This document shows, in pieces, positions 33,325-45,010 of a DNA stretch of 64,000 nucleotides (position 1 is the stretch's first letter; every line of letters begins with the position of its first letter). The notes under the pieces are model-generated. The model had not been told where the DNA came from, made no database searches, and saw nothing but the letters and a program-made list of their open reading frames with translations. Source of the stretch: Amorphophallus konjac. Taxonomy: Eukaryota > Streptophyta > Magnoliopsida > Alismatales > Araceae. The DNA is taken from the NCBI GenBank assembly GCA_022559845.1, contig CM040118.1:158740331-158804330 (forward strand). The letters run 5' to 3'. Both the position numbers and the translations under genes were made by a program.

Positions 33325-34950
33325 CTATAGATCTTTTGAAGTCCTTTCAGCATCATCAACGAAGGGATTGTCTTCCTCTTCCGTTGTCACCACATTAACT
33401 GTCATAGTGGTGATCTTACAGGCTTCATCATTAGTCTTCATCTTATCTTTTGCCGCCTGGCCTCTTCTTGTGACGGGGCCTGGTCTGGTTGCTAGTCTGA
33501 GCAGTTCATCTGGCTGTGTCGGTAACATATCCTGCCCTTTGACAAGCCCGGCCATATTGCAGACAAAGATCTGCATCGTTTCCCTCCGCCTGTAGACTTT
33601 CCTTCTCGTCTGATCGGGGTATTTGAGCCGGTCAAAGACTGATATTCTTTCTCTAGCTTCTTCCCTGTGCAGGTCTTTTTTCCCATACCCGGCTCTGTGG
33701 CCTTCTTCATAGTCATTGGAATCGGAGGAGGAGACTCCGAGCATCACTTCTTGAAGGGTTTCTTCTTCTTCTTCATTCATGGTGCCCAAAGCACGGGATA
33801 ATCTTTACTGCCCGAGGGCGGAGTTCTCCAGGTAATGAAAGTAGTCTTGAGCCACTTGTTTCATCTCCTCTTGATTGTGCCTTCGTGGCTCTGGTTGGAG
33901 CATCAATCTTTCCCGGCTCTTCTGCTGATAAGCCAGTCTCTCCACTTGAGCAGTCAAGTGCTCGGCTCTGCAGTATTTGAATATATCGGCCTGCCTGGCA
34001 CAGGCACTTGGTCTTCTTAGAGTGGCAGCAGCGACCGGTTCGCTTATTCTCATTTCCTTTTCCTCCCTAAACCTTCTACTCCCATCTTGGCAGCAGTTGG
34101 CAGCATAATTCCTTCTTTGCCATCTTTTGCCCCCAGCCATGGGGCGGGTGACCGTGAGGTCTTCCTTCTACTAATATATTCTGCCCCTCATCCTGGGGCG
34201 AGTAGTAGTCAGATTTCTTCCTTCGTTCTCTTCCTCATCTCTCCAACCCCGAGCTCTGGGGTGAACAGCAACAACATTTCTTATGTCTTTTCCTTCTTCT
34301 ATTCTGCTTCCTGCCCTGAAGCGGGCAACAATGGTATCAACAATGTTTTCTTCCTCTCGAGCTGGGACCCAGCTCTGGATTTTCTTCGGCTGCCAGATCT
34401 GTCTGAACTTGGGCGGCTTCGGTGCCAGTGGCTTTCTATCCTCCTCTTTCATGTCAACCCTCCTGGCAGCTAGTACCCGGAACCTGTTGGTAGTAGGCAC
34501 CATCGGGACGATCATGTCCGGCTTGACCGCCCTTGGGCAACCACTGAGGTTTCCCCGGACATCTCCAATCAACATTGTCTTTCCTGAGTTGGATATCCGA
34601 CGACCCGCAGCAGTGGGTCAGGCTCTCCTGTCGGATCTCCTCCTTCTTCCAGCAGCAGAGGGTGCGCCCCTTTTCGCCTCGTGATGGACGAAGCAGGCCA
34701 CGACCTCAGGAGTATCTTGCATCGCCTGGCTCATTTTGGGGCTGGTAGCTTGCATTAATGTCTCGACAACAGTCCTTTGCTCCTGGTTGTCAATCTCGAG
34801 CAAGTCAGTGAAGATGAGGCCCAGGCAGTTGGGCATTCCGACAGCAGGCGGCATCGATCTGAACGAAAGAGGTACCGCCAGGTAGCCTTCTCGAACATGC
34901 ACATCGACCACTTGTTGATCAAAGCGTACATACATGATTCCAGCCGTCAT
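33325..34950 (-). pseudogene. E1 extra ORF1 upstream of gag
   Basis: About 540 codons from ATG 34950 (MTAGIMYVRFDQQ) to a TAG at 33325-33327, in the same frame as gag. Interrupted by TGA at 34618, TAG-TAG at 34168-34173 and TAA at 33805; E2 has CGA, CAG-CAG and CAA there. Basic and Arg/Glu-rich, no domain I recognise. Ogre and some other Tat elements carry an extra ORF of unknown function in this position. A pyrimidine-rich stretch ending in TTTCAG sits just before the ATG and could be a splice acceptor. Confidence 0.75.
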
Positions 34951-35047
34951 CGTAGCTTCCTGAAAATAGAGAAAGCACACAAAATCAGAAATTTGAGGGG
35001 GGGCCCGCTGGGCCTCCTATTTTGGCGTAGAGATGAAGGGAGACTGG

Positions 35048-35065
35048 GTCCCACCGGGCGTGCCA
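35048..35065 (-). other. Primer-binding site (E1)
   Basis: Minus strand TGGCACGCCCGGTGGGAC, four bases inside the LTR C end. It is the same as in E2. I could not assign the tRNA with confidence. Confidence 0.75.
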
Positions 35066-35069
35066 GACT

Positions 35070-35487
35070 TGTGGACGTGGGATTTTTTTTCCCTTTTATC
35101 TTATTTAATTTTATTTGTTTATTTATTGATTTATTGGCGTGCCAGTCACCATGGTGACAATTTTTATTAGGCGCTCGACTTGACTTGGTCAGTCGATTGT
35201 GAAGTCCGAGTCGGGACCAAAAGTCCGCCATACCATAAAGGCTATGACGTTAATTACGCCCTTCCTAAGAAGGACAACCCTTGATTAAACGCCAAAATAG
35301 GAGGCCGCTCGGGGCGGTAATAAAAGAAAAATAACAGTGCGTGATATTGAAGATATTGTTATTCTGGGCAGACAATTTAGTGCACAGTAGATTACTACAC
35401 CGACATGACCATCTCTTATGTGGGTCGTGCCGGGTAGGAATAGGACACCGTTCACGCAATGGCGAGACGGAATCCGGACCATCATCG
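35070..35487 (-). repeat. E1 5' LTR (LTR C), 3' portion
   Basis: Matches LTR B 13368-13786. Ends at CATCG, the target site of E3, and resumes at 47244. Confidence 0.93.
35483..35487 (+). other. Target-site duplication of E3 (left)
   Basis: CATCG, repeated at 47244-47248. The uninterrupted site is present in LTR B near 13782. Confidence 0.95.
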
Positions 35488-35689
35488 TGTTGAAGTTAGA
35501 TGGAAGGCTCTATCACCACATGATGTGGATCTAGAGGGGGGTGAATAGATCTACTGGATATTTAAAAATTTGGCCTAGAATCAAATGCGGAATTAGAAGA
35601 ACACTAGACGAACACAGCCAATGCACCGAATGAAACACACAAGATCTGCTGAACAAGCAATCAAACACACGAGAGGCACAAGGCTTTTA

Positions 35690-35720
35690 GGTGGTTCGGT
35701 CAATCCGACCTACGTCCACC
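35690..35720 (-). other. Two-stem LTR hairpin (E3, 3' LTR)
   Basis: Minus strand: GGTGG-ACGTA-GGTC-GGATT-GACC-GAA-CCACC. Same outer arms and bulges as E0 and the solo LTR, different inner stem. Confidence 0.75.
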
Positions 35721-36256
35721 CCACATTCAACTCGAATGTGGATTACTGCTGATACACAGCTTCAAACTGCTGGGCTCTACAGCTTGCCAACAACGGCTGG
35801 GGCTTACAGCTTATCCCGACTAGAGGAACATCCTCTGCAATAGCTGAGCATCACAGCTTGCTCTGCTGGGCACTACAGCTTAGCCGACCAGAGGAACACC
35901 TCTGCAACCCGCTGCCTCACAGCTTGATCCCGCTGACTAATAGCTTGATAGAACAATAGTTTTCAAAGGAAAATAACAAAGACTGAAAACAAACGAAACA
36001 CACAATCGAATGGAAGAAAACCAAAACGACTGTAGCTCAAGGTTGAGCAATGTCAGCTCTGGTAACTTGACCAACATACTGATTCACAAGCTCTCACAAT
36101 AACTCTCTCTCAACTCATCTCTCTTTTTCTTCTTCTCTCTTTTTCTTCTTCTCTGCCTTTCTTCTTTATTCTCACAGTGGATCTCGGTGGCTGCTGCTTC
36201 AAGCAGGATGTACAGACTTTTCCAATCTCGATCAGCCTATACAGAAGATGAAGACT

Positions 36257-36266
36257 AATATATATA
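36257..36266 (-). promoter_or_regulatory. TATA box of the E3 3' LTR
   Basis: TATATATATT on the minus strand, with the palindrome cluster about 165 bp upstream. Equivalent at 45782-45790 in the 5' LTR. Confidence 0.6.
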
Positions 36267-36429
36267 ACAGTAGCAGGTGGATAAGGGCGCGTGGCTTCCA
36301 TGCTTTCCCGCCCAATGGAATCTGCCAGCTTCGAGACAATTCCATCCACGTGTCAGCATTTGGTTCACGAGCCAGGCACCTTGGATCACGTGCCCTACAA
36401 TTCAAAGACATTTGATCAGCAAAACTCAA

Positions 36430-36780
36430 GACTGCTGCGTTGACTCCATCAGCCCATGGCGTTGACGCATCGATGATCCAGTGATCATGTCTTCAGCAGA
36501 TGGGCGTTCTGCGTCGACGCCGCTTCACTGCTGCGTTGACGCATCGGTGTGTACTAGCAGCTAAAAGGTGTCGTTCCATCAACCTGCTGCGTCGACCCAA
36601 CGAGCTACAACGTCGACGCTGCCAGGGTACTCCAGAGGTTGCAAGGAGTTACTTGAACTGTTGCGTCCACGCTGCCAGTGGGTGGCGTTGACGCATCTGA
36701 GTAACCCAGTAACCCATTGGTTCGCTTTTTGTAACTGCTGTGTCGACGCTACTTGCTCAATGCGTTGACGCACCAGAATA
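36430..36780 (-). repeat. GCGTCGACGC palindrome cluster, E3 3' LTR
   Basis: About ten copies of GCGT(C/T)GACGC or near variants. A matching cluster is at 45955-46310, and scattered copies recur at 39015-39205 beside the end of pol. Confidence 0.85.
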
Positions 36781-36959
36781 ATCCAGGAGCTTCTTTCTTG
36801 ATTTGCTGTGTCCACGTGTCAGCCTCTCAGCCAGCTTCAGTACACGTGTCACAAGCCTGTCTGCCCTTCCAGCCTCGAATCACGTGCCCTCCATAAGCTT
36901 CACGATCAGAACACCTGTCAGACAGAGTATCGGATAAGTCATCAGTTTAAGTGAAGAAC

Positions 36960-37540
36960 TCTGTATAGACTTGAAAAGATGATCATGCTGTATAGACTGA
37001 GTGTGTACAGTGTGAGGGAGTGTATAGACTTAGTTAGAAGGAGCCCGATGTACAGACTTGCCTATGCGAAAGCCACTGTACATACATTGAAAACGTGAAG
37101 CCAAAATGTAGACTTCACGCTGTACAGACTTGAGGCTTTGATGAACGAAGGTTCAATGTATAGAGTTGGAATGTAAGGCCCAATGTATAGACTTCAAAGT
37201 CCACTGTGGATGTATAGACTTTATCAACTGAAGAAACTGAACTGAAGCGTCGACGCATCAGCTCAAGGAGTTGACGCACTACTGTATGGACAACGTTCAG
37301 ACTTGCTGAAAGACCGATGTATAGACTTTCAAACCTGAAGGCCAATGTGTGGACTTTGCGTGAGACGCTCAATGTACAGACTTCACCTTAGACTCTAAAT
37401 GAGACGGATAGTGTATGGACTTGGCCACTGCACTGTGGATGTATGGACTTTGACGCCTGCATGCTATGCAATGTACACACTTGGTGCCTGATGCTCATAT
37501 GCAGACATTGATGCCCAACAGCGATGTATAGACATTGAGA
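36960..37540 (-). repeat. AAGTCTATACA array, E3 3' LTR
   Basis: About twenty copies of TGTATAGACTT or near variants on the plus strand (AAGTCTATACA on the sense strand). The matching array is at 46490-47080. Confidence 0.85.
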
Positions 37541-37711
37541 CTATGAGTGTGTGTTCAGTGTTAAGATAAGATTAAATGCATATAACACACAGACAATCTG
37601 ATAAAGTGATTTCATCAAAACATAAACAGTGTTGCCAATTCATCAAAACAATGTGTTGCCATATGAAGTAAAGTTACATGTCAACACCATCAACACATAG
37701 GAGTCACAACA

Positions 37712-37730
37712 ATCTCCCTCTTTTTGATGA
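37712..37730 (-). other. Polypurine tract (E3)
   Basis: Minus strand TCAAAAAGAGGGAGAT immediately before TGTTGTGACTCC. Confidence 0.9.
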
Positions 37731-39395
37731 TGGCAACCCCCTATCATGTAGAGTGGCAACATCCTGTCATACAGATGCATTTTTGATGAAAGACATGATT
37801 TGTTATTCAGATTGTTATGCAGGTGCACGTATATGCTATGATGACATGCTGCAAGCTACAAAATTTAAGCAACTCCCTGCCATACCTCCCCTGAATCAGA
37901 ATTCTCCCCCTAAACTGAAAAAATGAATTCAGACAATATTCTCCTCCTTTGCCATCAACAAATAGGAGGGAAAGTGAATGGAAGCGAAGAGAAAGAAAGT
38001 TCAGCTGACTGGCATTCTTAGTAAGTAGTGCAGAAATTAAGTAACCAAAGCACAAAACCTTCAGTCATATGAACCTAGAAATGGCTTAGAAATTGAATTT
38101 CTGGTTTAAAGGTTATAAAAAAGAAAGTTCATGCACTACATTCATTGGATAAGGTAGATGTTCATGATAAAATAATAAACCAGAGTCATATTTATATGAG
38201 AGATTCAGTTTCAGAATATCTTACTTTAATAGACTCAGTAATATATGTTAAGAGAAATCAGGTCATGTATTGAAATTAAACAATTGACATCCATGAAATT
38301 TCTTCTAAGGAACAGCATTTTCAATATTGTTTCATTTAGGGCATTCAGGTACCAAAAGTCTTTTTGCGTAAGGGTATACGTTTATCAGACGCCAATACCC
38401 CTAGATACTCAACATGATGGACCATCTTGCCTATGATCAAATTCAATAGAATTGATTGACACCTCTTTGTGTGAGGGTACACGTTTATTAGACGCCAGTT
38501 ACCCCCAGGTACTCAGTGAAAACAACCTACTGTTTTGATCATTTTATACAGAGATAGCTGATACACCTCATGACATGAGTGGTGCCCACTTCTTTGATGG
38601 ATCACTCAGTTTCTCAGTGATTTACCAGTCATTGCTATTACTCAAATGATTCTCAATGTTTTTCAATATCTTTATTAGCTGCCCTTTATTTGTTTCAGAA
38701 TGACTTGTTCAAGGACAATACACATACTTAGCTTCTCTAACATGATTTCAGATGAGTTTTTAGATTTCAGATATAATTAGCTTTGTCTGACATGAAATAA
38801 GATAAGGGTTGAGAGCTTTATCAATTTTCAGCATCCTTATTTACTGATTGTAGTCTTTCAACTCTAAAGATTATAAATTTTAAACCATTAAGTCAGTCTT
38901 TAAGCAATTAACGTTCTTATGAAAGAAGAAATCTATTTTCTATTGCTTAATATTAGAACTGACTAAAAGATTGCCATATTGTCAGACTAAATCATTCAGA
39001 ATCAAGGATTGAATAGACAGCGTCAACGCTGGAGTTCAAGGCGTCTACGCATTAGATGAAGAGACAAACAGTATAAGATACTAAGATAGTGACAGTGCGT
39101 TGACTCCATGCTATTGCAGCGTCAACTCATCAGAATAGTGAAACAGAAATATTTCCAGATCTAGTTCATTACGTCAACGCCACATTGTAGCAGCGTCGAC
39201 GCAGCAGTTCACCTTGACAACTGACAAGACCCCCCCTGTCTATATGCATGATGATCATGAGTGCAATAAAAATATATGAGTGTCATGCATTATCATACGT
39301 CTGTTGCACAATGTTTATTCAATCTATCAACAGCAAATCCAAATCTGAAGTTTATTCAAAGCAGCTCAAATGTTTTATTCAAGTTAACAAAGAGT
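37731..39395 (-). other. E3 non-coding region between pol and 3' LTR
   Basis: No supported gene in 1.66 kb of AT-rich DNA. It holds a ~55-bp element present twice (38361-38417 and 38463-38520), each able to pair GGGTA with TACCC around GTTTAT(C/T)AGACGCC. Near 39015-39205 are more GCGTCAACGC-type motifs. Confidence 0.6.
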
Positions 39396-40070
39396 TTATT
39401 CATTATGCTGAAATTTACACAAGCCAAGTTCTCTTCTAAAGAATTTAAAATTTTCATTTCCAAGTGGCTTAGTAAAAATATCAGCAACTTGTTTGTCTGT
39501 TTCAATGAAATCCAGTTCAATTTCCTTTTTGTTCACAGCATCTCTTAGAAAATGATATTTTATTTCTATGTGCTTAGTCCTAGAATGATGAACAGGATTT
39601 TTAGCAAGGCATATGGCACTAGTATTATCACATAGAATTGGAATACATTCAAATTTTATCTGATAATCATCTAGTTGGTGCTTAATCCAAAGTACTTGGG
39701 CAGCATAATTACCTGCTGCAACATATTCAGCCTCAGCTGTAGACAAGGCTACAGTGTGTTGCTTCTTAGATGCCCAAGATACTAGACAGCCACCAAGGAA
39801 TTGACAGTAGCCACTAGTGCTTTTTCTATCTACTCGACACCCAGCATAATCAGCATCAGTGTAAGCTAGAAGCTCTAACTCACACCTAGCAGGATACCAT
39901 AATCCTAGCTCTTGGGTGCCTAGCAGATATCTAAAAATCCTTTTCACTGCTTTAAAATGATTTTCTTTAGGACTGGCCTGAAACCTAGCACATAATCCCA
40001 CAGCGAATTGAATATCAGGCCTACATGCTGTTAAGTAGAGAAGGGATCCGATCATACCTCTGTATAATTT
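39396..40070 (-). pseudogene. E3 Copia RNaseH
   Basis: MIGSLLYLTACRPDI leads into RNaseH with YTDADYAGCRVDRKSTSG, SKKQHTVALSTAEAEYVA and LCDNTSAICLAKNP, the D-E-D catalytic set, then HIEIKYHFLRD and DIFTKPLG at the C-terminus. In frame with RT but separated by TAG 40071. The stop at 39396 looks natural. Confidence 0.92.
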
Positions 40071-41672
40071 CTAGTCAAATGGGTTACCTTTAGTGTCTTC
40101 ATCCAAGCTTGTAGAAGTACCCATTGGAGAAGCTATCTCTTTAAGGTTATCCATCTTGTATTTCTTGAGTAGATCCCTTGTGTACTTGGACTGAGTGATA
40201 AACATTCCATCCTTTGTTTGTGTAACCTGCAGTCCAAGAAACAATTTGAGCTCACCCATTGAGCTCATTTCAAATTCATTAGTCATTGTTTCAGAAAATT
40301 CCTCACACAATTTGGGGTTAGTTGACCCAAAAATGATATCATCCACATAAATCTGTACAATAAGAATTTCAGAATGACTCACCTTTGTAAACAAGGTCTG
40401 ATCAACTACTCCTCTAGTGAAATTTTGATCAGTGAGCAACTTGCTCAACCTATCGTACCAAGCTCTGGGAGCTTGCTTAAGACCATAGAGAGCTTTATTT
40501 AATTTGTAAACATGGTTAGGGAAATCTAGACATTCAAATGCAGGGGGTTGTCTAACATAGACATCCTCATTAATTTCCCCATTCAAGAATGCAGATTTTA
40601 CATCCATCTGCTGGAGGATTATACCTAGGGAACATGCATAAGTTAATAAAATTCTAACAGCTTCTAATCTGGCTACAGGGGCAAATGACTCTTCAAAGTC
40701 AATACCAAACTCCTGGTTGTACCCCTGAGCAACAAGTCTGGCTTTATTTTTAACAATATTCCCTAATTCATCAGATTTATTCCAGAAGACCCACCTAGTC
40801 CCTATGATTGTTCCATGATCAGGAGGTGGAACCAAGTGCCACACATTGTTCATGTCGAACTGATTAAGTTCCTCATGCATGGCATTAATCCAATGCATAT
40901 CCTTGAGGGCACAGTCAATGGACTTGGGTTCAATTTGAGAGACAAGACCATATGCATTTAATTCATGTTGAATTCTCAGGAGACCTCTAGTCCTAGGGGG
41001 GTCATGCAGATTTCCAATTATATTATCTACATGATGATCTTTAAGATATCTAATGTTAACAATTGAATTGTCATGTGTTTGATTTACCTCCCCCTGAACT
41101 GTAGACTCCTCTTCATTAAGTTCTGTACGTCCTTCTTCATCCTCTGAATTGTCTTCAGGATCTCCTTCCTTCAAGATTTCACCATTGTCTTCATTCCTGC
41201 ATTGACCAACGTTAGAATTTACCAAGGATTCATCAAAAATTATGTGTGGAGATTCTTCAACAGTTTTAGAGTTCAGATTGTACACTCTATATGCTCGTGT
41301 GTTTTCAGAATAACCAAGAAAGATTCCTGGTTCACCTTTAGGTTCAAATTTATCAAGGTTTCTTTTATCATTTATATGAATAAAACATTTGCAACCAAAA
41401 ACCTTGAAATGAGCAATAGAAGGTTTCTTACCCTTTAAGATCTCATATGGTGTTTGCTGGGTAGAAGGTCTTACCATGACTCTGTTAATTACATAACAGG
41501 CAGTGTTCACTGCTTCAGCCCAAAATTTCCTTGGTAGACCACCTTCAGTAAGAAGTGTACGACCCATCTCCACTAGGGTTCTGTTCCTTCTCTCCACAAC
41601 CCCATTCTGCTCAGGTGTCCTTGGTGAGGAGTACCTATGGTTGATTCCATTTGACCTGCAGAGTTCATCAAA
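40071..41672 (-). pseudogene. E3 Copia integrase C-terminus and reverse transcriptase
   Basis: Opens after TAG 41673. [16 protein letters not shown] holds the integrase catalytic Glu. The RT follows with [52 protein letters not shown] and the active-site YVDD (about 40345). It ends at TAG 40071 within the RT-RNaseH joint. One frame with the segments on both sides. Confidence 0.93.
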
Positions 41673-42512
41673 CTATGAGTTTTCAAACTCACCTCCAGGA
41701 TCAGTCAAAATATTTTCAATTTTCTGATTTATTTTAACATAGAACTCCTGAAATTCTGAGAAAGCATCACTCTTATTAGATAAGAAATAAACCCAAGTAT
41801 ACCTAGAAAAGTCATCTACCATGACAAACCCATACCTCCTTCCTGATAAGCTGACAGATCTGGTTGGCCCAAAGAGATCCATGTGTATCAGCTCATAGGG
41901 TTTGGAAGACAGATTTTCAGTTCTAGACTTAAATGACTTTCTAGTTATCTTTGATTGAGTGCATGCATCACAGATTTTATTTTCTTTCTTGAAGGAAACT
42001 TTAGGAAGTCCTCTAACCATGCTATGCTTGTTCAGTTTATGCAAAATGGTATAACTAGCATGGCCTAACCTACGATGCCATAAAAATGCTAAATCTTCTC
42101 TATTGGCAGTAAGACATAGGTTAGAATGCTGAATATCATCTAGATCTATCATGTATGTGTTATTTATTCTTTTTCCAGAGAATTTTATAATTTCTGAATC
42201 AGGTTCAAAAACCTTGCAGCATTGAGAATCAAATAAAACCTTATGACCCTTATCACACAACTGGCTAATACTAAGTAAATTGTAAGCTAACCCTTCAACC
42301 AGCATAACATCATCAATGCAGCAGGTAGAGCACTTACCTACCTTACCTGATCCAATGATCCTACCCTTTGTGTTGCTTCCAAAGGTGACAAGGCCTCCTA
42401 GCTTTTCAGTTAGCATACAAAACTTGGCCTTATCTCCTGTCATATGCCTGGAGCACCCACTATCCAAGTACCACAAGTTGCTCTTGACTGCCAGGCATAC
42501 CTGCACACACAA
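41673..42512 (-). pseudogene. E3 Copia protease and integrase N-terminus
   Basis: Protease active site WYLDSGCSRHMTG near 42455. Integrase zinc-binding motif (HRRLGHASY ... CDACTQSK) and catalytic Asp residues in HMDLFGP and VDDFSRYTWVYF. It ends at TAG 41673 in GGEFENS*FDELC. Upstream it is separated from gag by the TAA at 42513-42515, in the same frame. Confidence 0.92.
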
Positions 42513-44951
42513 TTAGGGCAAAGAGTTTGGAACCCAAGTCTGATTGGGCTCCAATGCAGATGAAGTGCAAGTAAAGAAAGAAAGCATGGTTTTGGGAATC
42601 CACATTTGTTTGAAGCAGTTCTGTTCAGTGGATTTTCCAGATTTCCTTTTGTTTTGCTTTTTCTTGTTGACTTTCTTCTTATATGCACCAACAAAGTTAT
42701 TCACAGAATTTTTGTTATTGTGCCAATGCTTTGGCCAGGTTGCATTCATAAAGTTTTGGCCATGGTAGTTCCTAGACTGGCTGTGGAAATATTGGTAATT
42801 CCTAGGCATCCGACTACCACACCCATTTTCCCAATTTCTGACATAGGGTCTGTAAAAGTGTGTAGGTTGATGAACATACCCTGTATACATCCCTTGAGTT
42901 CTAGTCCACCCATACCCATTAGGATAGATTGGCTGTTTGGGGTAGTAGGGCTGAACTCTAGGTGAATTGAATTTGTTGGGCTGACTTCTGAAAATGTTTT
43001 GTCTTCCCTGCACCCTTGACCCTGCTGACCTATTCATAGATTTTGGTTGGGTCCTTTTCTGTGATGATGGTGGTGAAGACTTTTTGGCATTGATATGAGG
43101 TTTGTTTATCTGAACAGACTGACCCCTAACCTTGGGTTGAGCACTAGAGCTAGGTTTGGAAGTGCCAATTCTACTAGGCTCACTTACTTTCTGTTTGCAC
43201 TTCTCCTCTGCATTCAGCCTTTTCAGATTCAAATTTGTCTTTATAGCATTATTAGAATTCATGTTGATCAAAGGTCCTTTCTCCTTTTTTGCAACAAAGG
43301 AAATAGTTTTCATTCCAAAGCTTTTGGTTGCACTAGAGTTGAATCCTAGGCCCTCTCTTCTGAAATTTACTTTTGACCCCAATAATGCATCTAAATTTTC
43401 AGATCCTTGGGTCATTTTCTCAATTATTTTTAGCTTATCCTCATTATCTTTCTGAACTTCATCAATATATTTTTTTAAATCATTATTCACATTGAGGACA
43501 GCTTCATATTTTTCAGAAACAATCTTTATCTCATTTTCATAATTCTGAATTTTTAGTTTCCATGCATCAATTTCATTATCTAATCTCACATTTTCCTCCT
43601 TAGACATTTTCAGTTCTTTATTGATTTCTTCAAATTCAGAACATGTGAGTTTCAGCTTACTGTTTTCAGTTTCTAAGCAGGCAATTTTATCAGACAATGA
43701 AGTATCATTTTGCATGATTTTAATTTTTCTTCGAAGATGCCTGTTTTCTGTTCTGACCTCATCTACTCTGTCAGTAAGTTCATCATAGGCAACCATCCAA
43801 TCAGTAATAGTAAAATTTTCATAGCGAGAGGATACCTCATCAGATTCTTCCTCTCTATCTTCTGAGCTGGTTGCCATGAGACAGATTGGCTTTTCAGCTT
43901 CAACTTCACTGTCCGAAGTGACGCTCAAAGATCCCTCGTCCTCATCACTCCAGGTACTCACCATAGCTTTCCCTTTTGTGTTCTTCTTCTTGGACTTGTC
44001 CTTGAGATTCTGATTTGTCGGACATTCAGCTTTAAAGTGACCCGCCTTCCTGCATTGATAGCAAACATTAGTTTCAGCTTTCCTTGCAGGGTTTGATTTA
44101 TACCTTGTGTCTCGGCGGCCACTGTTGGGATTTTTTCGGCTGAATCTTCTTCCTTCCTTCTTAAGAAATCTCCGGAATTCCCTAGTAATCATGGCAATAT
44201 CAGCATTTGCCACTTCTTCTTCAGACAAGCTCTCTTCAGTTGATGATCCGTTGGGGCTGGATCGACTGGATCTGCTAGCACCAGCCTTCAGAGCTATAGG
44301 CTTCCTCTTTCTGTCAGCCTCCTCTATCTTTGGCATATTCATCTCATAAGCCATTAGAGATCCGATCAGCTCATCTGCCTTAGTATTATGCAGATCTCTT
44401 GACTCTTCCATAACTGTGGCCTTGGTGTGCCACATTGGAGTTAAGGATCGCAAGATCTTCCTGACTACATCGTACTCAGAATATTTTTTCCCGAAGCCTC
44501 TGAGACCATTTGTGATAATGGTCAGCCGAGCATACATTTCCTTGATCGTCTCATTAGGCTTCATCTTGAAGGCTTCGTATTCTGAGACTAGTAGATTAGT
44601 CTTAGTCTCTCTGACTTGTGAAGTTCCCTCATAGATGACTTCAAGTGCATCCCACATTTCCTTCGCTGAGGAGCAGGCAGATATTCGTGAGAACTCGGTG
44701 GGATGCAGAGAACACTGGATTGCATTGATTACACTCCAGTTGAGCGTGGACCTTCTGATTTCTTCCTTAGTCCATACATCTTCATTTGGAGACAGCTCGA
44801 AAGGTCCCTTGCTAACCACCTTCCAAATTTCATAATCTTTAGCCCTCAAGAATACCTGCATACGGTGCTTCCAGTATGCGTAGTTGGTTCCATCGAAGTA
44901 TGGGGGCTTGGATGTGGAGTGTCCTTCAGCTATCATCCCTCTTCCGTTCAT
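42513..44951 (-). pseudogene. E3 Gag
   Basis: 812 aa, itself uninterrupted. DUF4219/UBN2 core in the first ~200 residues (PPYFDGTNYAYWKHRMQVFL), zinc knuckle CYQCRKAGHFKAEC near residue 297, long coiled coil at about 400-520, then an Asn/Gln/Tyr-rich basic tail. TAA ends it at WVPNSLP. The same frame continues into protease, so the stop lies inside the ancestral polyprotein or at its Gag-Pol joint. Labelled pseudogene because pol is broken; Gag alone could still be made. Confidence 0.9.
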
Positions 44952-44996
44952 CTGTGCTTATCCTCTTCGTGCAGTAAGTCCCTGTAGAAGAGTCTA

Positions 44997-45008
44997 GCTC
45001 TGATACCA
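44997..45008 (-). other. Primer-binding site, initiator Met-tRNA (E3)
   Basis: Minus strand TGGTATCAGAGC, two bases from the 5' LTR. Confidence 0.95.
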
Positions 45009-45010
45009 AG

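Larger units (their letters stand above)
35488..37711 (-). repeat. E3 3' LTR
   Basis: Plus-strand ends TGTTGAAG ... TCACAACA. Holds, in plus order: hairpin 35690, an ACAGCTT-rich stretch (35755-35950), TATA 36257, GTCGAC palindromes 36430-36780 and the TGTATAGACTT array 36960-37540. Confidence 0.93.

Noticed and set aside
37712..39395. Env-like ORF downstream of E3 pol, as in some Sireviruses
   Set aside because: No frame above about 65 codons with membrane or signal features in this stretch.
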